Shown: positions 48,724-60,700 of the stretch, in pieces
Layout of the letters: the number at the start of each line of letters is the position of its first letter
Numbering within the stretch: the stretch's first letter is position 1
Source: Acanthaster planci
Lineage: Eukaryota > Echinodermata > Asteroidea > Valvatida > Acanthasteridae
NCBI RefSeq assembly: GCF_001949145.1
Contig: NW_019091475.1
Span: forward strand, 68,497-132,496
Direction of reading: 5' to 3'
Length of the DNA: 64,000 nt
Notes under the pieces: model-generated
Database searches by the model: none
Told to the model about the DNA's origin: nothing
Seen by the model: the letters and a program-made list of their open reading frames with translations, nothing else
Position numbers and translations under genes: made by a program

Positions 48724-51700
48724 GTGTGTAATGTGTTTATGTGCTTGTGATCTGCATCAATCACTGTAGGCCTTATGGTAGTTCTTCCTAAGTTTTCAAG
48801 TTAGCCTAGGCCTATTCAACCCAAGTGTTTAAGCATGTTAAGCCTAGTACAATATTTCGCCGTGGCAGTACGGACGTAGCGGATTTATCATGTAGGCCCT
48901 ACTCATGGTACTAGATACTTTGTAGGCCTACAATTTGTAGCACTGACCGGTTGACATTTGGAAAAGAGCCTTACTTTGCACTTCATCCGTTTCGTGAAGA
49001 ACGTACTTTGCGCGGTTGTATGAATAGGAAAATAGTCCTGCTCATTCAGCTTTGTGCATGGACTTAAGTATATTGATGGACTAAAGTATATTGATAAATA
49101 CTATACTATAGGCCTAGTTTTACAGCAAAATTAATCAGGCTATTCCTTAGGCCTACCTGCCATCACCAGAAGTCACTAGGTCCCATATTTGGCCACTGAA
49201 AACCAATCAGAGATGACAGTTGGCAACGAAATTGGGGACTAGGAACGTGAGAGTGGGGCAGACGTCGGACATTCGGACCCCACAGTTCTGGTAGTAATGA
49301 TGGACCTTGTGACTATACTGTGATACGGTCTGCAGGCATTGTACCGGTATGTGATGGATGTTAGTCCAAACCTAGAACTGTGGGGTTCGCCGTTGTCTGC
49401 CGCACTCAACAAACCTCACAGCTCTGGGAGTGGGCAAGTCAAATGGGCCTAGGCTAAAAAAGGGAAAACAAAAGGCCTACAGGTAAGACTAAAAGCCCGG
49501 TATGCAAACATCACTAATTTTTCCCTTGCAGTGACATGCATACATGTGTCAGCCATCAGAAGGTGATAACAAAATCTAAAATGTCAAATTTAGCAAGGAA
49601 AATTTGGAAGTATTTACTCAGAAAGGTTCTCAGACCAGTCTCATCTCGGTTTGTGCACAGGATGGTTATGGTATCTTGTTGTTTTAAACAGTAAGCCTGG
49701 AACGACTTTGCTTTTGAATAATTCCATTTACAAGTATTTAAAAACCTGTTAAATGGGATGACAGTCTGTTCGTTTTGACACAAAACATATCCAGAAGTGG
49801 CAGAAGATCCATCTGCTGTTTTTGGAAATCAGTTGTGATAAAAAAATTATTATTATCCATCTCCATTTTTCAAAAACTTCCAGGCCAGAAGTTCCTGTAA
49901 TTCAAAGGCACTGCTACATTATCCCTCCTTATTGGGCTCGCAACATCTGAACATTCCTGTAACCATCTCAGCTCCCTTGAGAGTATACTAGCCTGATGCT
50001 GTCATATCAGGTGCAAAACAACATGACCAACCATAACTGCCCTCACAGGTGCCCATTTACTCCCGAGTGGGGAAAGGCACATAGAGGTAAAGTGACTTGC
50101 CCAAGGTCCCAATGTACTGCCACTTGTTGAATTCAAACCCCCGACCCTATGATCAGAAGTTACAAACCCTAGCCACTAAGCCATATGCTCCAACACCATC
50201 ACCTTAGGCCATCGTTCCTCAATGCAACAAATTTTAACAAGTTCATGTTGTGACATACTGAATCAGCCAAAATTTGACAAAACCTATGGATGGAGTTTTG
50301 ATGGACGTAGGGTAGTTGAGGTTGAAGATACAGTCATATAGTGAATGACTTCAGACTGCTCTGAAAGATTCTAGAAAAGCTAGACAAGTCACAACCAGCA
50401 TTCAGTGACCCTTATACTCCATCTACACACCTGTCTAAAAGGTCACAAAACATAACCCAAATCTCACAGAGGTTGGTAAGAGTCTGTGACAAGTGAACAT
50501 GAGGTTGGGGGCTCAAATCCAGGAAAAATGAGTCAATCTCTGTAAAATTCCACATTAACCCTAACCTCGTGAAGGTCGTGGGTTAGACCTTGTGTTGTTC
50601 TTACTCAGTCATGCATAAACTCAGCCCGATATTTCTCTTGAATTAACCACACTGCTCAAGAATGCCATTTGCTCTGCTTCAACATAATGACAGGAATTGC
50701 TGGAGGATTTTGAAGGATTGAGGCAGTAGGCACACCTCCAAGTAACATTTTCAAGAAATTTTGGAGGATTTTGAAGGATTGAGTGAGAATCCAATTTTTT
50801 TTACCCCAAAATTGGAGGATTTGGGAGGATTGAGGAAGGTCCCTAGCAAAAAGGGCCTAGGGGGTTAGGGTTAATAGTTTGGGGAAGGTCAGACCATTAC
50901 ATGGATTGAAATTTAAGGTTGGCAGTACACATACTGAAATCATTTGTAGCCATCTTACACAACTAAATGACAAGACGACCTTAGCAGTAAGAATTCAACA
51001 TCTCCGTCAGTTGCATTGTAGTTATGTTGTAGTGTGGAGGTTATGTTTTTGTAGTCGTCCATTTCCATAAGTTGTAGCTCATCAGTTACATGTTATGGTG
51101 CATTATTTATGTTGCAGTCCGTAAATCATGCTGAAGTCCAACAGTTATTGCCCCTAATACAATATGTTGTATTCCGTAAATTTACATACAAGTACAGGTA
51201 TGTTGCATCCATAAATTGTGCCGTAGTCCATAAAGTTATGTTCTAACTTTTTTTTTACAAATTCACTTTGGCATGTGTGAACAGCCCCATACATACTAAA
51301 TTGTGTCATTCTACAGAAATGCCCCGTTGTTTCCACTGTAACTAATTCAGTAACTCTGCAGCATGTTAACATTATGCAGAGGGATCTTTCACTATGTGGC
51401 GCCAAGATCATTATGGGCTTGGACAATGAACAGACTAAGAGCAAACCAGAGAAATGCAGGATTTTGGTGGTCGGGTAGGAAAATAGTGTGAGTTTATACT
51501 TTCACACGCTCCCACATATATGCCTCTGATTCCTTGAATACCTCTCTCACATCTTGTCTCATCTTATGGCAACCTTGGACTGAGGTGCCTATTGCTACTA
51601 GACCTGTCTTACCTAGTCTCCTTTCTTACATCAAGGGGGGATTGGTTTGAAAGTTACTAGTGCAGGTACAGCTATTTCTCTCTTCCATCAGTTGTAACTT

Positions 51701-54700
51701 TTTTTTGTCTTAAAGAGGCTTAAACAAGAAAATCAGTCCTCTGTGCATGTACATGTATGCCCACAAGTCCCTTTCCTCCCCCCCTTGCTTCTTCCATGAA
51801 GCCAGGTTGGGTATTCTAAAGGTCACATAAATTATACTTTTTCTCCCCTTGTGCAAGAGCTTGTTCTCCTGGCAGAGCATGGTCAACAGGGCGGAACCAC
51901 TCAAAGAATTGAGTAGAGCCTTAATGGCCAACAAAGATCAAAAACATTACTACTCATAAAGTACATGTTGGGTGTGCAATACCTTCACTTACAATATCTT
52001 TTCATACCTTTAAGAATCCTGAATACCTATGGTACTGGCTGTAAACTTTCTCTGAGAGGTCCTGATAAAGTTTAACAAATTAGGAGCTTTATGTTGCACT
52101 CACGTTTTTGTGGTTTTGTTTTGGGTTTTTTTGTGCACCAATCAGCACATATAAGACTCCTTCCGTTCTCCTTTCTAAATAAGAAAACAGCAGAAAAATG
52201 AAAAAAAGGAAGAACAAAATTTGCAAAATGAGACTACTCAAAAAATTTGTCTCATCCTCTAAGCCACATTATGTCTTTGAACCTTGCATCTGGTAAAAAC
52301 TGGCAGATTGTCTTCGTTTGTTTGCATTTTTTTAGGTGATAGGCCCATGGCCGAAACAAAATCTCAGTACATGTAAACAACTCCACTCCCCAATTGGTCA
52401 TTTTGTGTTTAATGGACATCCAGAAATTTTGTGTTTTGTGAAGCTAGTATTCTCTTGAAATTTCATAATCTCCCCAAGATTTTCATTTCAGTTTATCAGA
52501 TAATAAATTTGAGTCAAAAGCTGTGCTTGTGTTCTTCAAATCATTGAAAATCCNNNNNNNNNNNNNNNNNNNNNNNNNNNNNNNNNNNNNNNNNNNNNNN
52601 NNNNNNNNNNNNNNNNNNNNNNNNNNNNNNNNNNNNNNNNNNNNNNNNNNNNNNNNNNNNNNNNNNNNNNNNNNNNNNNNNNNNNNNNNNNNNNNNNNNN
52701 NNNNNNNNNNNNNNNNNNNNNNNNNNNNNNNNNNNNNNNNNNNNNNNNNNNNNNNNNNNNNNNNNNNNNNNNNNNNNNNNNNNNNNNNNNNNNNNNNNNN
52801 NNNNNNNNNNNNNNNNNNNNNNNNNNNNNNNNNNNNNNNNNNNNNNNNNNNNNNNNNNNNNNNNNNNNNNNNNNNNNNNNNNNNNNNNNNNNNNNNNNNN
52901 NNNNNNNNNNNNNNNNNNNNNNNNNNNNNNNNNNNNNNNNNNNNNNNNNNNNNNNNNNNNNNNNNNNNNNNNNNNNNNNNNNNNNNNNNNNNNNNNNNNN
53001 NNNNNNNNNNNNNNNNNNNNNNNNNNNNNNNNNNNNNNNNNNNNNNNNNNNNNNNNNNNNNNNNNNNNNNNNNNNNNNNNNNNNNNNNNNNNNNNNNNNN
53101 NNNNNNNNNNNNNNNNNNNNNNNNNNNNNNNNNNNNNNNNNNNNNNNNNNNNNNNNNNNNNNNNNNNNNNNNNNNNNNNNNNNNNNNNNNNNNNNNNNNN
53201 NNNNNNNNNNNNNNNNNNNNNNNNNNNNNNNNNNNNNNNNNNNNNNNNNNNNNNNNNNNNNNNNNNNNNNNNNNNNNNNNNNNNNNNNNNNNNNNNNNNN
53301 NNNNNNNNNNNNNNNNNNNNNNNNNNNNNNNNNNNNNNNNNNNNNNNNNNNNNNNNNNNNNNNNNNNNNNNNNNNNNNNNNNNNNNNNNNNNNNNNNNNN
53401 NNNNNNNNNNNNNNNNNNNNNNNNNNNNNNNNNNNNNNNNNNNNNNNNNNNNNNNNNNNNNNNAATATACACTTGGGTGTGAAACTGAAGACATACATTT
53501 TCAAAAGGGCAGTTCCATGGAATAGACAGCCATAAAACACAATGACACAAAATATGGTATCATTTCCAACCTTATAATCTGAAGTTCAAAGAATTGTTTA
53601 TTCATTAGTCTTGCGGGAATACAATTCCTTTTATAATTAATCCATCCTACAATTTTACAATATTGGTGCTGGTGTTGGGTTTTTCACCTTTTAGTTTCGA
53701 AAAAATTTAGAAAAATTGTGGGCTCAGCAGACCTTTTGCAGGTCTCTCAGAAAAAAAAAGAAACCAGATTATTTGTGAGATTTGAATACTAGAACGCAAT
53801 CATGGGTCACCATGTACGTGTACATTTATCAATGAGTGCATCACAAAGCTATACCTTTACACAATGGTCCACATTTCCATTTGAAATCTCACATTTTTAG
53901 TGAGTTGGATTTTTTATTTCTGACCCTGCTACTCCAAGCCGGTGGCCCTCTGAACCCCTCCATGTTGTCCATTGTCTCCTTTGCCTATAAAGTTGGCACA
54001 CAGCAAAAAATCTTTCAAGTATATACAGTCGGCCCCCTGTGTTGTAATATACATGTACTTTGCCCGTAAACTGCTTCCTTAACATATTTAAGTGTGGAAA
54101 CCTCAAGCGTGAAGCAAAACTCAAAAAGTGTGGCCTCTCACATCTTTCTGATGGAGTTCTAACGGGTGAAATTGTTGTTATTCAGAAATGTGCTCTTTGT
54201 AAGAGAAAACTGAACACATTTATAATCTATAAGGGCCAGAAGTGGCAACTGTACTGTGTATAAAGTTGTACAATATCTGCACACTTGTTTGAACAGGTAG
54301 GCAGAATTGCTATATTTTTACGGAAAAGGGCTTTACGTGAATGTGGCTGATGGGATCCTGGCACATTTCTAGCACGACAGTAACCATGATACATGTGTAG
54401 CTCTTTTTAAATTTTGAAAAAAATGCAATTTGTAAATGGAGGTGTCAATATAGGTGAAAATCTTGCACGTACATGTACACGTAGATATTAGAAGTACATG
54501 TATGTAATGTTTATACAGATGGGCTTATTTAGGAACAGCCATCTCCCAAATCTTTGTTGCTGTTCCATGTAATGAAACATCAAAGCCATTACGATGTTCT
54601 CTTAGAAAATTACATTACGTGTACCGGTACATCTACATGTATCTTTAAACTTTCTACTGAGTAAAGGAAAGGAAAGCACAGAAAAGCTAAATGTTTGTAG

Positions 54701-57700
54701 ATTATTCTTACAAAATTTCAGTTTTGTGATCTGTGTTTAAAGAGGTGAAATGTACTAGGATGGTAAATGGTTCGTTTACATGTGTCATACTGTCCCCATT
54801 GCAGTGTACACAAACACTACTGTTGAACTCACTTCCAAAAATTCTATTACCACAGATACATGTAGACAGATTAGCACAATATACCCCCTTCCCAACTCTG
54901 CCCTGTCCTATTTATTAGCAGTTTACATTCACAGCACTCCCATCTGTCGTATCTGGTTGATCTACCAAATCTACCATCTATCAGCTTTGCCATGTAAGGG
55001 TTTCGACTCATACAATAGAACCTGCCTGTATATCAGACGTGCCGTTATTAGCAGCAATTGGTAACCAGCCATTTAATAATGCTGGCCCCAAGCTATGGTG
55101 CGTAATGTAATTATGGGAAGCTGATGCTGCTCTCTGGTTGCGGGAGCAAAGCCAGCATTATCCTCCCCTCCCCTCCTCCCCCGAGGGGGTGGGGCAGGGC
55201 ACCACAGTATTCGCTCTTAACAAGAAGGGATTGGGAGTGAAGAAAAATGAGGTGCGTGATAGACATTGATTGTGTTAGAAACTCAATTTGTGCCGAGATC
55301 TGTGTTATAATATTGCAGGGTTTGCACAACTGTTGGCTTCTTGACATTTGCCCTTACGTTTACCGCATGTTCACGGTTGCTTTTTGGTGCGCTACCCTCT
55401 AAATATCAAGATATTATTCGTGCAGCAATGAAAAACCAATCAGCTATTTTGATCTTGATCAGTGAAATTAACAGTGCCATCGATAACTGAATGGAGTTAT
55501 TCCCCGCATTCCCATTAAAAGCAAACAGGTGTATAACATGACTGATTTTACCGTAATAAATTCTCCCTTTGATGTTTCAGGCACTCGCTCTACGGGGCTG
55601 TCCGTATCTCGTTAAACGGAATGTCCTGAGGGCACCACATATCGCTGACGCTGGAAGCACGAAAGGTCTTCGTGAGTCTGCACAGCCGGAAGAAACAGGA
55701 ACTGATGCAGCACCAAGGAATAGAGAGGAGGAAGAAGATTGTCCAGAGGATGGTGATGAGGATGTGGTAAGAAATGGTAAGTTTTGGAGTAAGATACATG
55801 TTTATGTACCTTCCTTCAAATCTTACCATTTTTCCATTAACATTAATTTTCAGTGCAATTTTTTAACCTGTAGCATTTTATTTTATAGTACATGTATCAA
55901 ATTTTTTTCGGCTTTCAAAACCTTTTTGAAAGGAGATAGCAACATGCATGCACATTTGCACTGCTTTGAATTTGGCGGTCAGGTATTTGGGGTAAATTAG
56001 TAAGTTGAATTATACTTCCTTTCACTTCATCACTCCTGTTAAAAATAATTCCATATCCATTAATGAGAGGATAACAATCAACACTTTGAGTGGCAAAGGT
56101 TTGTGCCTGGTATAAAATACTAAAGATTCAAAAAGTGACATTTATGACGGGGAAAAAGGAGAAGAGTGTGTTGGGAATTTAATGCAATACACCACATGCT
56201 GGTCAGCAGGTTGAAGTGGAACAATTCTTCGTACATGTGTGTGCACCTGTAATCCCTTAGGACTCGAGAACACCAGATGGTCAGGCAGCAGTCGGGGTGT
56301 GCCGGTTTGACTACCACATTGTGTACAATCACAGCTTCAGCGTTCCTACCCTCTACTTCTCAGCCTGCCATGAAGGTTTGTTGTCCTCCTGAAAAGACTC
56401 CCACATTTTTGAACTGCTGTACCCTTTGACTGCAGGCAGTATAACCCGGATATCGATTATTATTTCAGATTAAGGATCTTGTCTTGTCCAGTTCAGTAAG
56501 ATTCTTTTTTGTTTCACAATGCACACAGGGTTTAGGGTAAGTTAAGATGTAGTCAGTTAAGATGTCAGATTTAGGCTAGTTTGGGCACGAACTAAGGTTT
56601 GACCACTGGTCAACAATGTACATGTTCAGTACAACCAAATTCAAATGGCCCTAATTGGACTGTTTTTGCAATCATTACTTTACATTTTGCCGATGGCTAC
56701 AGCTCTTATAGTATACATGGGTCAGTGACATCTCTTTACCGGTATTTTCATGTGAATGGTACCCTCCCTCCACACTGACTAATCACATAACCTGTTGATA
56801 ATAAATGGTATGATCATGCCCTTGGGTCTGGTTCCAAATGGTTGACTACATGGGGTCCAAACCATCCATCATTTGGGCAGTGTTGGTCAAACTATAGTTA
56901 GCGCTTGAACTTGCTAATTTCAAATCAGCAATCGTAATTTTAACATTGAGCTCTCGTTTCGTTTGCACTGAAGTATTATCAGAGTGATTTTTCTTCTGAC
57001 ATAAAACAAAACTTACTTGTAATGAACTCAAAACAAAGTTGGGGGAATGTAAGGGGAAATGATTGAAACCCGTCAGCACCAACCAGTGAGGCTTGCTATG
57101 GACGACTGAGCTGGTTATGATTTGGGGATGCTTCATTAAAAGCTCATGTTTTAGGTTACTCATCAGCAATGTAAGCATGATAAGCTTACCGCTGGCTCTC
57201 CCTTCCTCAGTTTCATAAAACAACCCTTGAAGGGCATCTTTAAAGTAGAGCACTCAGTATTTATTGAAATAATGACAGTCAACATTGCTAAATGGATTTT
57301 CGGGTTGACACCTGTCAAGTTAGCCTGCTCGGGTAAACATTCAGTCAATTACAATCAATCACTCACATTTTTAATTGGAGGACAAATATGTGCACAGATC
57401 ACCTGAGTTCAGGGCAAACTGCTGACCAGATTCTTGTCACAAGTCGGTACACCAGAGTTGGCTGCTCATGCTCAGTTTCAAAAGAAGTCAAGGACGTAAT
57501 GAATTCTGGAAAGATCAATGTTGAATTCTGGATCTTACTGTTGGGTGCTGTTTGGTGCTTTGAATATTCTGGATTCAGTACATGAATGTGGTGTATTAAG
57601 CAAACATTCATGGGTATTCTTTGTCTTCCTGGAGATTTCCACATTTGTTATGGTGAAATTTTTATCCGTGATTTCAAGACCAACAGAGAAAAATTGTCAA

Positions 57701-60700
57701 GTGAAAAAAAAAACTGGCGTCGTGATTGCACAGCTGTTAAGCACTGTAATCCAGTCAGCCACTACTTTCACATAAACAGAAGAGAGAAAAACAATTGATT
57801 ACATCATGGTTAAAATCAATAGCACTTAACATGTGCGTGAAATATTAGTTGATTATGAAGCACAGGGACCGGTGCCTTTTGCTGCAGACTGAGGTGGAAA
57901 CGGGTCAATGTATGCGTTTGCAACCTGTTGACTTGGCCCTCCAGGAGATGCTGCTTGTGTCCATCAGTGGGACTCACTCCCTCTGACACCGCTAAGTACT
58001 CATCCAAGCAAAGCATTTCCCAGTAGCTTGCAGTCTGTAGGGAGTAGATCGTGTTCTGGCCTTTATGTTTTTCTGCTCGTTATAAAATCAATTTTTTCAA
58101 AATAAGAATATTTTTCATTTTGGGCTTGATATTTTTTTAATACTCATAAATACATGCATGTACACCATCATTCGTTGCTCTTGCACATCTGATCCTGAAA
58201 AAGAATTCAAATTCCAACCAAATTTAGAGGCAATTATCATTTTTGATAAAATTTCTTCATCTGTTATTATAAAAATGCCGACAAAAACTCTCTACTTAAC
58301 AGTTTTTGGCCCACGTTTTCATGTCTACATTGTGATTAGCATAATGTAAAAACTTACACACCTGTCTTCACCTTCCAAAGGAGGACAAAAAAAAATCTTG
58401 CTGAAGGTAGCATCAGTAACGCAGTCCCAGCCCTTCACAAAAGGAGCTGCAGCCAAAAAAAAATCTTTTGTCGATTGCCAGCATCTCCAGGGAATTAATC
58501 TAAACTCTGCCAGCGCTGCGAAGAGCTTCTGATCAAAATGCTGGTGGAGTGCAAAACACTTTGCAAAATAAAAAGGGCAAGCCCATTGCACATCTGGCTG
58601 CTGGCATTTGGATTGCTGCGTGGCCACCACCAGATTTCAAGTTCTGGAAATGGCACCCCAAAAAATGAAACGAGAGGTGCCATGAATAGTATATTGGACA
58701 AGCTTTAGTTTCTCTCATTAACCCTAACTCCCAACGCTTTGTGCAAAATCATATTAAAATTTGAGGATTCAGGAATGTTAGGGTTAACTTCCATGGCATT
58801 TTGGAAACCTGCTACCACAACCAGGGATAAATGTAGCTATAGGATTATCAAGTCCTTGTGTTGAGTGGTTTTTTCTTTTCTTTCATCTACTGGTATCCTT
58901 TACTTATAATGCAGGGTAATTCTTGCTAATCCAATCAGTCATGTATGGCTTGGCTTTCTTTTTTCTCTTACTTTGCTGGCCTATACTGCGCTTGTACGTG
59001 TGATTATAATAGTGCAATGCAAAACAGAAGATAAGTGTTTATGTTATCTATAAATATTGAAATTCCTTTCCAAGTTTCATTTTTTTGCAGTTAGGTTTCT
59101 CGTAAAAATTGGTGTAATTAATCTTTTTAGATATCCGTTGATTTGTCAGTTTTTTCTGGTGAAACTGTTCATTTTTCAATTCAGGCAGAACATCAGATGG
59201 CATTTAATGAAAAAAAAAGTTTTACTATTTGCTCAATGCAAACCAGCATATATCCTAATCACTTCAGATTAGATGACTGAGTGCCATTACGTGAGTTAAC
59301 AGGTTCACTGTGTATCCCAACCACCAAAAATTATAGCCAATATATCATGTAAAATTTTGTATGGATTTCAATTTCAAAGGTAGTCAACTGATTCATACAG
59401 GATTAATTCACAGAGGAAATATAGATAGTCTAGTCCCTTTGGTGTTTAATTTTTAAGGGGCTGTGCACTTACATAATTTATACTGACTACATATTGCTGC
59501 CTGCATTTCGGGCACTGTGTACATTTTTCCACACATATGAGCACGGCTGGAGAACCCAGCCGGGGCAAATATGCAAATTAGCTGCTATATTTAGACCTGG
59601 CTGCTGTTGAACCGCCCAGGGTCCAAAGCCCTAGCTTGGAGTCCTACTTAACATAAGGGTGATGCTATGTCTGTCGAGAAAACAAAGCAACAGTAATAAT
59701 TGTATGCTTTCAGCCTGGTCAATCCCACCCCCCTCAAAAAAAAAATTTCAGCTGAGTTGGGTGAAATTATAGCATTTCTGTTAGTGATAAGAAGGATTAC
59801 TTATAAGTAGTGATTAGGCTTTACGCAGATTAAATTAACTTCACTTTTTCCATTTCGATTTTACATGCAGTTTCTTTCCATTTCTGGAAATCTAGAGAAA
59901 TGCTTGTGCATGCCTCATTACAAACCAGCTGCCGTACATTCATTTGCATATATGAAGCATGGCATGACATCAGTTTCAAATCACATTCATGTGGAAAATA
60001 GTCTATAAGTGCTACTGTAATAAAGATCAAGGACATTTTGGAAAGACTTAAAAATACCGCGAATCGGTCATTGACATGAAATCTAATTATAGGCTTGCTG
60101 GTAAATCAAATTACCGTGCCATCAGCCACTAGCTTTAAACTACGGTATTTCATACTTGAATTTGGATGAATCTAATATTCCTTCAATACGTATTGTGTGC
60201 CACCTCACTGTGTGCTTTGTATTCATCTCCATTCTGTTCTCCTCTTCCCTCTTACCTTCTAACGACTGTCAAATATTTCAGTTCTTTTTTTTTTTTTTTT
60301 TTCGCTCTCTTATTTTCTTGTTTTCTCACGTCACCCGCCCCTCTCTTTCTGCCACAGATGGTAAGATTTTGAGTCTTGATGAAGTTTGGCGGTCAGTTCC
60401 TTCTCACTATCAGAAGAGGCTACAGAGTGAACGTTGGACCTTCATCACTCAGCAAGTATGAAACACTTTCCTTTATACAATACCTGCATAAATCCCTGTC
60501 ATGTGGTTGGTGAATCGTGGATTATGTGTCATTAAATTATTTGTTCTATTCAACCGCACCTGTTGAATAGAACTTCTTCATTTCACTTGACTGGCTCCAC
60601 CCTAATTTCATATATCTCATTCCCAGTAAGAACGAGGAAAATAATATTAGAACCAAAACTAGTCTAGCATTAAGCGGGACCTGTTTGTTTTCCCAGCAGG

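Larger units (their letters stand above)
48724..55580 (+). other. ATG10: ATG10 intron 1, 6.9 kb including a gap
   Basis: Noncoding. The first 700 bp are rich in AGGCCT palindromes. Then come an inverted-repeat element (49251-49407), a CORE-type SINE (49985-50205), an element with TTAACCCTAA ends (50553-50875), a degenerate repeat (51010-51245) and the 910 bp gap. A G/C-rich patch lies at about 55130-55205. Exons 1 and 2 join in phase and align continuously with human ATG10, so no coding exon needs to be hidden in the gap. Confidence 0.75.

Noticed and set aside
52483-53550. Open frames of 317-355 codons on both strands
   Set aside because: Almost entirely the 910 bp N run.
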